A DNA stretch of 46,955 nucleotides from Candidatus Uhrbacteria bacterium (GTDB lineage: Bacteria > Patescibacteriota > Patescibacteriia > UBA9934 > UBA11717), in assembly GCA_018701105.1 (NCBI GenBank), contig JABIWD010000004.1, positions 1 through 46,955 of the forward strand, written 5' to 3'. This document shows, one piece after another, positions 1 through 7,428 of the stretch (the first letter of the stretch is position 1; each line of letters opens with the position of its first letter). The notes under the pieces were generated by a model. That model was given only the letters and a program-made list of their open reading frames with translations, searched no databases and was not told where the DNA came from. Position numbers and translations under genes: made by a program.

Positions 1-975
1 AATGCCCTGATAGTCTCACGAGTCCTCTTTACCTTGTCAGCAGTCTCATACCTAGTAGGTGGTCATGTAGCCCTGTTCTATTTGGCAGCAATAATTGGCG
101 GCATAGGACGGTCGCTAGTAAGTGGTACTGGATCTGCGTTCATGCACGACACTTTGAGGGCGCTCAAGAAGGATCATAAGTTTTCACACATCATGGGTAA
201 GCTCGGCTCTATCGGATATGCCGTACCAATCGTCTTCATCATGTCTGTTCCCTTCCTTACAGACATCAGTTTCAAGCTACCCTTCCTAATAATGATCGTT
301 CTCGACATCATTGGCCTCGCAGCAGCGGTTTCGTTTACATCGCCAAAGAAATCGAATTCCGAGATCAAGGAAATCGGAACACACAACATGCGGAAGGTTC
401 TAAAGCTCGGCGCATCCAAGAATATATATCGATACATACTCTTCGTAGGATTCCTGCTCGGCTCTGTCACCGTATTCTCAGGTTTCAAAGACGTCTATCA
501 GCAATTCGTCGGCGTTCCAGTTATCTACTACGGAATTTTCTGGGGAATATCACGAGGACTCGTTGCACTCGCGCTACCGCTAAACGGCTGGGTTAAAGAG
601 CATCTTTCGTTTCTCCAATTTCTTGGAACGAAACTCATCGTCGCGTTATCCATATTCACCACGCTCGCGCTTACAAAGGACCCAGTTGTAATCGTAGCGA
701 TGTTTATCTTGATTGCCTCACTGAACTGGAGTTTCAACATCACCGAACAACATTACCTGCTGGACATGATGGGCAAGACGTCCTTCAAGGCGACCTTGCT
801 ATCCACGCGATCACTCGCATACGAAATCTTTTTCGCAACAGGATCGTTACTTGTCGGTCTCATGATCGGCGTCGACAACTACTCTGCAGCATTCTTCACT
901 GCCATGATAGTAGTCGCCGCAATCGGAATCCCATTCTACCTAGGACTGGTTGCGTCACATAGGCGTGCACAATAA
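1..975 (+). CDS. MFS-type transporter, 5' end outside the window
   Basis: The reading frame is open from the first base of the window, so only the C-terminal part of roughly 325 residues is present. It contains about eight to nine hydrophobic segments separated by short basic loops (for example SPKKSN and MRKVLKLGASKN), in keeping with the second part of a 12-helix major facilitator protein. A GGIGRSLVSGTGSAFMHDTL stretch resembles the loop between helices of MFS carriers. The substrate cannot be told. The gene ends just before tRNA-like unit A and no terminator is seen between them. Confidence 0.72.
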   Translation, partial: NALIVSRVLFTLSAVSYLVGGHVALFYLAAIIGGIGRSLVSGTGSAFMHDTLRALKKDHKFSHIMGKLGSIGYAVPIVFIMSVPFLTDISFKLPFLIMIVLDIIGLAAAVSFTSPKKSNSEIKEIGTHNMRKVLKLGASKNIYRYILFVGFLLGSVTVFSGFKDVYQQFVGVPVIYYGIFWGISRGLVALALPLNGWVKEHLSFLQFLGTKLIVALSIFTTLALTKDPVVIVAMFILIASLNWSFNITEQHYLLDMMGKTSFKATLLSTRSLAYEIFFATGSLLVGLMIGVDNYSAAFFTAMIVVAAIGIPFYLGLVASHRRAQ

Positions 976-995
976 TCACCTATCCCCAACGACCC

Positions 996-1024
996 TTGAC
1001 ATCGACCCTGAGAGCTGTTGTAAT
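996..1024 (+). promoter_or_regulatory. Promoter of tRNA-like unit A
   Basis: TTGACA, 17-base spacer, TGTAAT. Transcription should start near 1031, at the beginning of the leader RNA. Confidence 0.75.
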
Positions 1025-1030
1025 AGAAGC

Positions 1031-1120
1031 AGCCTTGTGAGGTTTAAGACCTCCAAATTCAGGGTGGCGACAAATTACCTCCCCATTATTCGTCTCATTG
1101 AGATGAACGGGGAGGTTTTT
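1031..1120 (+). ncRNA. Leader RNA of unit A with antisense to the downstream anticodon arm, ending in a terminator
   Basis: The leader carries CCTTGTGAGG (1033-1042), partly complementary to the D-stem 3' strand and 5' anticodon strand of the tRNA-like body. It also carries ATTCAGGGTGGCGA (1057-1070), which pairs over 14 consecutive bases (two G-U) with 1163-1176, from T33 of the anticodon loop into the variable loop. CCTTG and CAGGG within the leader can also pair with each other. A terminator-like hairpin follows (ACCTCCCC 1077-1084 with GGGGAGGT 1109-1116, then T-run), so the leader could be released as a short RNA. GAGGT at 1039-1043 can alternatively pair with the 5' terminator arm. No known RNA class was recognised. 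Confidence 0.6.
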
Positions 1121-1129
1121 GTATCTCAT

Positions 1130-1202
1130 GGGCCCGTGGAGGTAATGGTAACCTTGCATGGTTTGCCACCCTGAGTCGCGGATTCGATTCCCGCCGGGTC
1201 CA
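1130..1202 (+). tRNA. tRNA-like RNA, anticodon TGC (Ala), unit A
   Basis: A cloverleaf can be drawn: acceptor GGGCCCG/CGGGTCC with a G3-U70 pair (the tRNA-Ala identity element), T8, D-loop A14/GG/A21, anticodon arm CATGG-TTTGCCA-CCCTG, T arm GCGGA-TTCGATT-CCCGC. Oddities are a 5-bp D stem, one mismatch in the anticodon stem (T29-C41), A53-C61 in the T arm, and no encoded CCA (the acceptor is followed by ATGA). Flanks TCTCAT and ATGAGG extend the acceptor helix by six pairs. It may be a degenerate tRNA or a tRNA-like domain of a regulatory RNA. Confidence 0.5.
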
Positions 1203-1218
1203 TGAGGGTTTAACCTAT

Positions 1219-1242
1219 AAAAAAGCCGTAGCAAGTGCTACG
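1219..1242 (-). terminator. Terminator of the small membrane gene
   Basis: On the minus strand CGTAGC-ACTT-GCTACG is followed by GGC and a T-run. The hairpin overlaps the stop codon of the gene it serves. Confidence 0.8.
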
Positions 1243-1582
1243 ACGATGTGCGGAAACGACCGAGAATGCCGGAACCAAACGACAAGAGTCCGAGCCAGAA
1301 CCATGCGACCACGATCACGAGCGCGCCCACTGGCATCACGTCGTACTGAACGAGATGAACGAGCACGATGAAGAAAGACAATGGCGCGGTGTAATAGCCC
1401 GTGCCAAAGATCGACGCCATCACCCAGACCAAGATCACTTTTCCGAATCCCGTCTCGCTCAATTGCATCGAAGTCTCACGGTCGCCGATCAAGAGTCCGG
1501 CCGCCATGAGCCCCGTTGCCCACATGATCCCGAACGTATACAGAAACTGCCACCACTCAACCGAAGAAGAATCGTAAAACAT
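1238..1582 (-). CDS. Small orphan membrane protein, 114 aa
   Basis: The product starts MFYDSSSVEWWQFLYTF and has about three to four hydrophobic helices with little soluble sequence, rich in Trp, Phe and Gly. The start is set by an AGGGGGAG SD five bases upstream; an in-frame ATG 24 bases earlier lies upstream of the predicted transcription start and is rejected. It has its own promoter and a terminator overlapping its stop. It is flanked on both sides by the tRNA-like units, which read in the opposite direction. I do not recognise a family. It belongs by signals to the SD-led cassette class described in the summary. Confidence 0.72.
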   Translation of the reverse strand: MFYDSSSVEWWQFLYTFGIMWATGLMAAGLLIGDRETSMQLSETGFGKVILVWVMASIFGTGYYTAPLSFFIVLVHLVQYDVMPVGALVIVVAWFWLGLLSFGSGILGRFRTSS

Positions 1583-1601
1583 GACTCCCCCTTTCAACGC
1601 A

Positions 1602-1630
1602 AACATAACAATACATCGCTATAAAGTCAA
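1602..1630 (-). promoter_or_regulatory. Promoter of the small membrane gene
   Basis: Minus strand TTGACT, 17 bases, TATGTT. It is divergent from, and 18 bases away from, the -35 box of unit B. Confidence 0.7.
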
Positions 1631-1647
1631 CCTATCCCCAACGACCC

Positions 1648-1676
1648 TTGACACCAACCTCGCGAGCTGTTGTAAT
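1648..1676 (+). promoter_or_regulatory. Promoter of tRNA-like unit B
   Basis: TTGACA, 17-base spacer, TGTAAT; same arrangement as in unit A. Expected start is near 1683. Confidence 0.75.
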
Positions 1677-1682
1677 AGAAGC

Positions 1683-1762
1683 ACGCAGGTGAGGAATTAC
1701 TTCCAAATCCTTGTTGACGACAATACACCTCCCCAATTTGTTGGGTGAGGTGTATTTGTTTT
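1683..1762 (+). ncRNA. Leader RNA of unit B with antisense to the downstream anticodon arm, ending in a terminator
   Basis: GCAGGTGAGG (1685-1694) pairs over ten bases (one G-U) with 1804-1813, the D-stem 3' strand and 5' anticodon strand. ATCCTTGTTGACGA (1707-1720) pairs over 14 consecutive bases (one G-U) with 1815-1828, exactly the same tRNA positions (33-46) as in unit A although the sequence differs. A strong hairpin follows: AATACACCTC/GAGGTGTATT plus CCCAA/TTGGG around a TTTG loop, then TTGTTTTG. AGGTG in the leader can pair with CACCT of the terminator arm, a possible antiterminator. Confidence 0.6.
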
Positions 1763-1780
1763 GAAACCCCAGTGGACCCT

Positions 1781-1857
1781 GGGCCCGTGGTGGTAATTGG
1801 TAACCTCACTTGCATCGTCAACAAGGGTCGCGAGTTCGAATCTCGTCGGGTCCACCA
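1781..1857 (+). tRNA. tRNA-like RNA, anticodon CGT (Thr), unit B, CCA encoded
   Basis: Acceptor GGGCCCG/CGGGTCC (G3-U70), T8, A14, G18G19, A21, anticodon arm CTTGC-ATCGTCA-ACAAG, perfect T arm GCGAG-TTCGAAT-CTCGT, A73 and encoded CCA, as in the ordinary tRNAs of this window. Oddities are a 5-bp D stem with one T-T mismatch, a C31-A39 mismatch, and G3-U70 (an alanine element) beside a threonine anticodon. TGGACCC at 1773-1779 is a perfect complement of the 3' acceptor strand plus A73 and would compete with the 5' acceptor strand. CCCAGTGG/CCACTGGG encloses the whole fold. Confidence 0.55.
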
Positions 1858-1916
1858 CTGGGTCATACTTGTCCGTGCCCCACCGGATAATCGATTTTAT
1901 TCATAATCATATGCCT

Positions 1917-3437
1917 ATGCGCACATCGATTATTCCGATTTTATTCAGTCTGTTTCTTATCCCTGGGCTCGCCTCTGCAGCTTCAGTTGATACGGACAGT
2001 TTCACCGTCGACGTCACCGAGACGAACGGTAAGCTCGAGTTTTCTGTTGAACTTCGAGATGTTGAGCCCGAGCCGACGGTGGAGATTAGCGTCGAGCCAC
2101 CTTCAACAGAAGATATCGAATCAGTCATTGGACCCGAGCTACATTCCGGATCCCCTGGTGACATCTTGATCAACGAGTTTGTCTCTGATCCCGTAACTGG
2201 AGATGAAGAATGGATAGAGCTGTATAACACGACTTCGCAGTCCATAACTCTAACGGAGTGGTACTTAATAGATGGCTCGGACAAGAAAACTATGCTCGAG
2301 GGAACGCTGGAGCCCCGTTCATATATGGTGATCCATTCACCAAAAGGCGTTCTAAATAACGGAGGAGATGTGATCGAACTCTATGATGCATTCTCGGCAC
2401 AGATCGACGAGGTCGCTTACGGTTCATGGGACAATGCCACAGCTCCAAAGGCATCTGATCCGGAATCTGTTGGACGAGATCCTGATCAGGAGGAGATGTT
2501 CGTGATCATGACGCCTACTCCGGGCGCAGTGAACGTAACTACAGAGACTGTTGAGGCTGCTACGAGTGATACTTCAGTCGAGACAGATGACGATACCAGC
2601 AATACTGAAACCGACACTACAGATGAACAAGTTAGCGACCATGATTCAACAACGGGCGACTCAACAACGTGCACTCCAGCGGAAGAAGACGCTGGTGATG
2701 CTTCGGACGTTGCAGGCCCACAGTTTGTTGAGCTCGCGAATATCCGCGGACTCGCACTTGAGACCGAGCTCGCGACAGAAGGAATCGTTTCCGCAGTACC
2801 AGGAGTACTCGGAAAGCAAGTATTTTACCTTGCAGGATCTGGAATCCAGGTTTACCTGCACAGCTCCGAGTTCCCGCAGCTTGAACGTGGAACACGTGTG
2901 CATGTAGAAGGCGAACTACGGGAGTCTTCGGGCGAGTCGCGCATAAAATTGGACGATGCATCAGACATTCAGATTCTGAGCATGGAAGATGCGCCCACTC
3001 CACACGACATCACAACTGCCGAGATCGGCGAGGCTACGGAAGGATGGCTCGTACGACTAACAGGAATGGTTTCGGAGCGCTCATCTGGCGACTTTTACTT
3101 GGAGGACAGCAACGGAGAAGCTCGCGTGTTTATTAAAGACTCAACGGGCATCGCAAATACAACCGAGGTCGGTGATGAGATCACCGTAACTGGAATCGTA
3201 AGCGAAACTCGATCCGGATATAGGATCCTGCCACGTGATCAAGAGGATCTATTGCCACGAGTTGCTACAGAGGATAGCTCAGACCTACTCGCAATGGGAT
3301 CAACAAGCTCAAACTCACCGAGCGCACTCGGAGGATGGGTGCTTGCATCAGCCGCAGTGCTTGGACTCACGACAGCGGGACTTGTATCTGCAAAAAAGAG
3401 AGGTGCGAAATGGAATAAGTCACCACAAACTGCTTAA
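1917..3437 (+). CDS. Secreted lamin-tail and OB-fold surface protein
   Basis: An N-terminal signal peptide (MRTSIIPILFSLFLIPGLAS, cut near ASA) is followed by a lamin-tail domain (about residues 70-190; ILINEFVSDP and EWIELYNTT), an acidic Asp/Glu/Thr/Ser linker, and two OB-fold-like units (about residues 230-440; LATEGIVSAVPG, VRLTGMVSERSSGDFYLED). A C-terminal helix and basic tail (LGGWVLASAAVLGL...KKRG) anchor it. Lamin-tail/OB proteins are often envelope-attached and linked to extracellular nucleic-acid handling. The start is leaderless: CATAAT (1902-1907) lies nine bases before this ATG; ATG 1911 is the alternative. No SD. Confidence 0.8.
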   Translation: MRTSIIPILFSLFLIPGLASAASVDTDSFTVDVTETNGKLEFSVELRDVEPEPTVEISVEPPSTEDIESVIGPELHSGSPGDILINEFVSDPVTGDEEWIELYNTTSQSITLTEWYLIDGSDKKTMLEGTLEPRSYMVIHSPKGVLNNGGDVIELYDAFSAQIDEVAYGSWDNATAPKASDPESVGRDPDQEEMFVIMTPTPGAVNVTTETVEAATSDTSVETDDDTSNTETDTTDEQVSDHDSTTGDSTTCTPAEEDAGDASDVAGPQFVELANIRGLALETELATEGIVSAVPGVLGKQVFYLAGSGIQVYLHSSEFPQLERGTRVHVEGELRESSGESRIKLDDASDIQILSMEDAPTPHDITTAEIGEATEGWLVRLTGMVSERSSGDFYLEDSNGEARVFIKDSTGIANTTEVGDEITVTGIVSETRSGYRILPRDQEDLLPRVATEDSSDLLAMGSTSSNSPSALGGWVLASAAVLGLTTAGLVSAKKRGAKWNKSPQTA

Positions 3438-3438
3438 T

Positions 3439-3657
3439 ATGAAAAAAGAAGACACAAAGCCTCCGTACAAGAGCGTCGACGAGGTCAAAGCCGACTTTGA
3501 TGCAAAGGTTACGGAGATGAATATTGAACAAGGAACATCACAGCTACTACTTGCCTTCATGCTAGAGGAAAATCGCCAGGCATGGATTCGTGGAAAAGAA
3601 TTCGGCTGGAAAAAAGCCTGGACCTGGAAGCGTAAGGGCGAGGCTCAGACGGCGTAA
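3439..3657 (+). CDS. Small soluble hypothetical protein, 72 aa
   Basis: A highly charged small protein (MKKEDTKPPYKSVDEVKADF...) with a predicted helical middle and a basic, Trp-rich end (EFGWKKAWTWKRKGEA). It begins one base after the TAA of the lamin-tail gene (TAATATG junction), so translation is probably coupled. No SD. It is not recognised as a family member; a bidirectional terminator follows directly. Confidence 0.65.
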   Translation: MKKEDTKPPYKSVDEVKADFDAKVTEMNIEQGTSQLLLAFMLEENRQAWIRGKEFGWKKAWTWKRKGEAQTA

Positions 3658-3689
3658 CAAAAAACCTCGGGGACGCCCGAGGTTTTTTT
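3658..3689. terminator. Bidirectional terminator between convergent genes
   Basis: CCTCGGG/CCCGAGG stem flanked by an A-run and a T-run; serves the plus operon and the minus DUF4173 gene. Confidence 0.85.
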
Positions 3690-3693
3690 AATT

Positions 3694-5322
3694 CTAGAAC
3701 TGATCGTGGATTATCTTTGCCTGCCAACGAGACAAGTTCCACGCTTGCCACTCGTCGTTGTACTCGTAGTTCTTTATCCAGTTTGAATAAAATTGACTTT
3801 GAGCGTCGAGTGAGCGTGAAGCTGTACTAGATCGTGTTTGCAATTGACGGTTCGTAGCCTGCCACACTTTGTACACATCGGTGTTATAGACCTCAGGATC
3901 GCTATTATCTGGCCGCACCAGTTGATGTGCTTCTAACTCGTCTACCACCAACAAATATTCATCTACCCTCTGGTGGTTTGCTGAAATGTGGTCTTGGAAC
4001 TCGTCAGAGTTTACATGGTCCACAATGACTGAAGCTGCATCATCAGAAAGTCTGAACAAGAAGTGGTAATCAATCCCTGACCCTGTGTCCCCTCTGTCAA
4101 TGTTGTGCCGCGCAATAAACGCATCTGGATTCAAGAAGTTCAACCCGATTAGGGCAATAGCAAACGTGAAGACAATACTGTGAAGAATCGTGTTGTCCTT
4201 CAGCTTCGCGATCAACGCGGCGAACAAGATTACGAGAATGATCGCCACTACAACTAATCCGTAATGCGCGAACAAACGGTCATGCGTGAATCCAAACGCC
4301 TCCTCGTACAATCCGAGTCGCGTCCATGATGACCAGAGTACTCCCAAGGTCAAAACGAGCAATGAACCATTCAATACTTTGTTTAGAGCTTCGTGTTTAT
4401 CCGAACGTATCATCCTTACAGCCCATGTGATAGCGATCACGATCAACGCCACAACAATCAACTGAGCGAAGCCTTCACGTGCATACGTTGCATAAGTAAG
4501 ACCAAGCGACTCAAGACTTGCCTTGCCTCCAAACAAGTACACCGCCTGGATCAACAGGAATCCTACGAATACTAGGTTTGTTGTCCCAAGAACTATTGCA
4601 GTCTCAATACCAAGTTCTTTCTTTGGCTTAGCCTCTCCGATCTCACGTATCTTGGCACGCTTCCAGAATGCTGGCGCGAACATGAACAAGAATCCAAATG
4701 AGATAACAGCTATCATCAACAAGTCATCCAACAATTCCATTATGTCCTCCACGTGAAGAAGGCGCGTAAGTAGCTCGCGGGCCACTTCATCTGCAGCCGC
4801 AAACAAAGCGATGAAGATAGTCGCTACTATCAACGCAAGAATCGATCCTCGTGCTACGCGGGAAGACACTCCACTTCTCCTTTTGAGCTGCCTTAGTATT
4901 GGTACGCGTTCAAATACACTAGCAATTCCATCAATCAAAGGAAATAGTACAAAATCCCAGATCTTAAACTTCTTTATCGGCGCACCATATAAACTCACCA
5001 TCAACATGATGAACAGATACGTCATCGCGAATGCATTAAGGCCAAGAAGGAACTCTCCGTCACGAATCGCAAAGAAAAGTGACATGATTAGTATCGTTCC
5101 TGAAATCGCTGCCTCGTACCAACTAAGATGACGATGTGTGAATCGATCAAAAACAACGATCACACCAAACACCATTGCCGCAAACAACGGTACTACGACA
5201 CCCCACTGATGTCCGAAGAAAAATATATCCCACACTATTCCGAGTGCCAAAGACGTAAGCGCCAAAACGGACGGCTTAATCAGCTTTGAAACGGTTAACG
5301 GACTTGTATCCATCATGTTCAT
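3694..5322 (-). CDS. DUF4173-like polytopic membrane protein, 542 aa
   Basis: The N-terminal 400 residues hold about eleven to twelve hydrophobic helices with short loops (FFFGHQWGVVVPLFAAMVFG; FIMLMVSLYGAPIKKFKIWD), followed by a hydrophilic C-terminal domain of about 130 residues rich in Asp, Asn and Trp (YNDEWQAWNLSRWQAK). Arrangement and length match DUF4153/DUF4173 membrane proteins, whose function is unknown. TTAAAT ends seven bases before the ATG, with no SD, so the mRNA is likely leaderless. It may share a transcript with proS upstream, 25 bases away. The family call rests on topology and a few motifs. Confidence 0.65.
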   Translation of the reverse strand: MNMMDTSPLTVSKLIKPSVLALTSLALGIVWDIFFFGHQWGVVVPLFAAMVFGVIVVFDRFTHRHLSWYEAAISGTILIMSLFFAIRDGEFLLGLNAFAMTYLFIMLMVSLYGAPIKKFKIWDFVLFPLIDGIASVFERVPILRQLKRRSGVSSRVARGSILALIVATIFIALFAAADEVARELLTRLLHVEDIMELLDDLLMIAVISFGFLFMFAPAFWKRAKIREIGEAKPKKELGIETAIVLGTTNLVFVGFLLIQAVYLFGGKASLESLGLTYATYAREGFAQLIVVALIVIAITWAVRMIRSDKHEALNKVLNGSLLVLTLGVLWSSWTRLGLYEEAFGFTHDRLFAHYGLVVVAIILVILFAALIAKLKDNTILHSIVFTFAIALIGLNFLNPDAFIARHNIDRGDTGSGIDYHFLFRLSDDAASVIVDHVNSDEFQDHISANHQRVDEYLLVVDELEAHQLVRPDNSDPEVYNTDVYKVWQATNRQLQTRSSTASRSLDAQSQFYSNWIKNYEYNDEWQAWNLSRWQAKIIHDQF

Positions 5323-5347
5323 AGAAGTTATTTAATATTGAGCGGGT

Positions 5348-6586
5348 TTATACCAATTTTTTTAGTAAATCGTCAACGGAGAGCTCCTCGATCTCGCCAG
5401 TAGCTCTTGGTCTAAGCTCGACCACGCCATCAGCAGCTCCACGACCAACTGTCACGCGATATGGCATGCCCAAAAGGTCCGCATCCTTGAATTTCTCCCC
5501 TGGCCCCTTATCACGATCGTCCATCAGCACCTCGATCCCAGCCTCTTCGAGCTTGCCGTAGATCTCGACTGCAAGTTTCTGCTGCACCTCGTCAGCCCAC
5601 TTCACAGGAACGATATGCACCTTGAATGGCGCGACAGATTCTGGCCACTTGATTCCGTTCTCGTCGTGATGAACCTCTACGATCGATCCCATGACACGCG
5701 ACGGACCGATTCCGTAACATCCCATTATGATCTCTGTCATCTTTCCGTCCTTACCCTGCAGCTTGAAATTGAATGCAGTAGTAAACTTGGTCTTCAAAGG
5801 GAAAATATTTCCAACTTCGATAGCCTTGTCGACCGAAATCTTGCCATCCTTACAATTTGGACACGCATCACCTTCCTTCACCTCCGCAATCTCCTTGTTC
5901 TGCGCGAATCCACAACTACAGTGGAACACGAGGTCCTCGCCGGACTCTGTGAACACCTGGTACTCGTGCGAATACTTCGAGAAAATGCCGCCGTCGGCTT
6001 CTACGAGCTTGGCGTCGAGTCCACATCGTTGGAAAATCTTTGAATAGGCTTCCTTGCTGCGATCGTAATACGCATCAAAGTCCTCCTCGGTTAGATGGAA
6101 GCTGTACAGGTCTTTCATCGAGAACTCGCGCCCTCTCAACAGCCCCGACTTTGCACGCGGCTCGTTTCTAAACTTATCTTGGATCTGGTAAACAGCGACT
6201 GGGAAATCTTTGTACGAAGTAACGAGCTGTTTTACGAGAGGAGTTACGATTTCTTCACCAGTTGAGCTTAGCGCAAGCTCCTTGTCCCCTGCTCCCGTGA
6301 GCTTAAACAAAATATCATCCATTGCTTCCCATCGATCCGTCTTAATATAGTTTTCTTTCGGATGAAGCGCCGGCATCAAAATCTCTTGTCCGTCGATCGC
6401 GTTCATCTCCTCACGCACAATCTGCTGCACGTTCTTCAATACACGCAATCCGAGCGGCAGGTATGTGTAAACACCTGACATCAACTGATTTATGAAACCG
6501 CCTTGTACCAACAACCGAGCATTAGCTGAATCGGCGTCATGTGGCACACTCTTATTAGTCTTTCCGAATAGTTTTGAGTAGTACAT
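5348..6586 (-). CDS. proS: Proline--tRNA ligase, short form without editing domain
   Basis: Class II synthetase that charges tRNA-Pro. Motif 1 region (GFINQLMSGVYTYLPLG), motif 2 (KFRNEPRAKSGLLRGREFSM), motif 3 (MGCYGIGPSRVMG) and a C-terminal anticodon-binding domain (VHIVPVKW, DDRDKGPGEKFKDADLLGMP) are present. At 412 residues it is far shorter than the usual ~570, because the INS editing domain between motifs 2 and 3 is missing; only a zinc-ribbon-like piece (CSCGF...CPNCKDG) remains. The start at MYYSKLFGK is chosen because bacterial ProRS begins there; the upstream extension is not family-like. Confidence 0.95.
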   Translation of the reverse strand: MYYSKLFGKTNKSVPHDADSANARLLVQGGFINQLMSGVYTYLPLGLRVLKNVQQIVREEMNAIDGQEILMPALHPKENYIKTDRWEAMDDILFKLTGAGDKELALSSTGEEIVTPLVKQLVTSYKDFPVAVYQIQDKFRNEPRAKSGLLRGREFSMKDLYSFHLTEEDFDAYYDRSKEAYSKIFQRCGLDAKLVEADGGIFSKYSHEYQVFTESGEDLVFHCSCGFAQNKEIAEVKEGDACPNCKDGKISVDKAIEVGNIFPLKTKFTTAFNFKLQGKDGKMTEIIMGCYGIGPSRVMGSIVEVHHDENGIKWPESVAPFKVHIVPVKWADEVQQKLAVEIYGKLEEAGIEVLMDDRDKGPGEKFKDADLLGMPYRVTVGRGAADGVVELRPRATGEIEELSVDDLLKKLV

Positions 6587-6630
6587 ATTGTGCTCATGGT
6601 AGCCAAAAAGCGCTATAAAGTCTAGATATA

Positions 6631-6660
6631 AACAAAACACTCGAGCCTGGGCTCGAGTGT
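6631..6660 (-). terminator. Terminator downstream of the YceI gene
   Basis: ACACTCGAGCC/GGCTCGAGTGT stem with a two-base loop; TTTTGTTT follows on the minus strand. Confidence 0.8.
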
Positions 6661-6678
6661 TTCTCGTTCTAAACGACT

Positions 6679-7332
6679 CTACTTAATCCAAGTTACGTCC
6701 AATGTCAGCTCCACGTCGTCCTTTATTGCACTATCGCCAAGACTCGCAAAGATCTTGCCAGACTGAGCATTCACTCCCCAATTCGTTCGGTCGATAGTTG
6801 TATCTCCTGTCAGATGAACCGAGTTCTCGTCGTGCTCGATAATCACAGGGAACGATACTCCACGAGTAATCTCGCGCATTGTCAGGTCACCCTTCACTGT
6901 CTGTGAGCCGTCCTCTGCAGTTTCTAAAGATGTGAACACAAACTTTGATGTTGGGTACTCTTCAACAAAGAAGAAGTCCTCTGATTCCAAGTGTGTGATC
7001 AACCCGCCAGACTTATCTTCCGGTAGATCAAGCGATGTGATGGTAGTCATGTCCATTGTAACTGAACCCGACACGACCTCACCCTCTGTAATAACGAGGC
7101 CTCCTTCTGACATCACGATCTCACCATTGTGACCTTGCTTTGTAATCTTTTCTGCAACCCACGCGACCTTGCTCACGCTCGAGTCGATTGAGTACTCCCC
7201 GTCCTCCAATACATCTGCCATAACTTCTCCTTCCTCAGGAATAATCTCCACCTCCGCCACTGGTTCCGCCGTCTGACTACATCCCGCACCAACTAGCGCG
7301 AGGGTCAGGAATAACATTGATAGTTTTTTCAT
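6679..7332 (-). CDS. YceI-family lipoprotein
   Basis: A lipoprotein signal (MKKLSMLFLTLALVGAGCSQ) with lipobox VGAGC precedes a YceI-type lipocalin-like beta-barrel: YSIDSSVSKVAWVAEKITKQ, GSVTMDMTTITSLDLPEDK, the F-tracts EDFFFVEEYPTSKFVFTSL, GDLTMREITRGVSFPV and DRTNWGVNAQ. YceI proteins bind isoprenoid-like lipids in the envelope. Length (217 aa) is normal plus a short acidic linker after the lipid anchor. A complete promoter (TTGTCC, 17 bases, TAAAAT) places the transcription start close to the ATG: TAAAAT ends nine bases before it, and there is no SD. Confidence 0.93.
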   Translation of the reverse strand: MKKLSMLFLTLALVGAGCSQTAEPVAEVEIIPEEGEVMADVLEDGEYSIDSSVSKVAWVAEKITKQGHNGEIVMSEGGLVITEGEVVSGSVTMDMTTITSLDLPEDKSGGLITHLESEDFFFVEEYPTSKFVFTSLETAEDGSQTVKGDLTMREITRGVSFPVIIEHDENSVHLTGDTTIDRTNWGVNAQSGKIFASLGDSAIKDDVELTLDVTWIK

Positions 7333-7389
7333 AGTTTCTGGATTTTACCAAAGGGCTCTAGTAGGGACAAGTACGGGGACTACAGACAA

Positions 7390-7415
7390 ACAAAAAAACA
7401 CCACTCTAGTGATGC
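7390..7415 (-). terminator. Terminator of the BASS transporter gene
   Basis: Minus strand CATCACTAGAGTGGTG followed by TTTTTTTG. The hairpin resembles the one next to tRNA-Gly at 8424-8446. Confidence 0.8.
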
Positions 7416-7428
7416 TCGAACTCGCCGC

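Larger units (their letters stand above)
979..1862. repeat. Two diverged copies of an RNA unit flanking a small membrane gene
   Basis: Copy A (about 979-1207) and copy B (about 1631-1862) are direct repeats. They share CCTATCCCCAACGACC plus the -35 box, the -10 region TGTTGTAATAGAAGCA, GTGAGG, GACAA, ACCTCCCC and GGGCCCGTGG. Between the blocks the sequence differs while base pairing is kept. The intervening 420 bases hold one minus-strand membrane gene. No inverted ends or target duplication were seen. Confidence 0.8.

Noticed and set aside
1031..1120. Classical T-box riboswitch in the unit A leader (contains AGGGTGG)
   Set aside because: The AGGGTGG run is not conserved in unit B, where the aligned bases are different, and the RNA is too short for a standard stem I plus antiterminator. 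The complementarity is 14 nt, not a three-base specifier.
1130..1202. tmRNA or group I intron remnant
   Set aside because: The bodies have a normal-length anticodon arm and no tag-coding region, and no P3-P8 intron core is present around them.
1583..1606. Upstream ATG start for the small membrane gene
   Set aside because: It lies before the predicted transcription start and upstream of the strong SD that serves the ATG at 1582.
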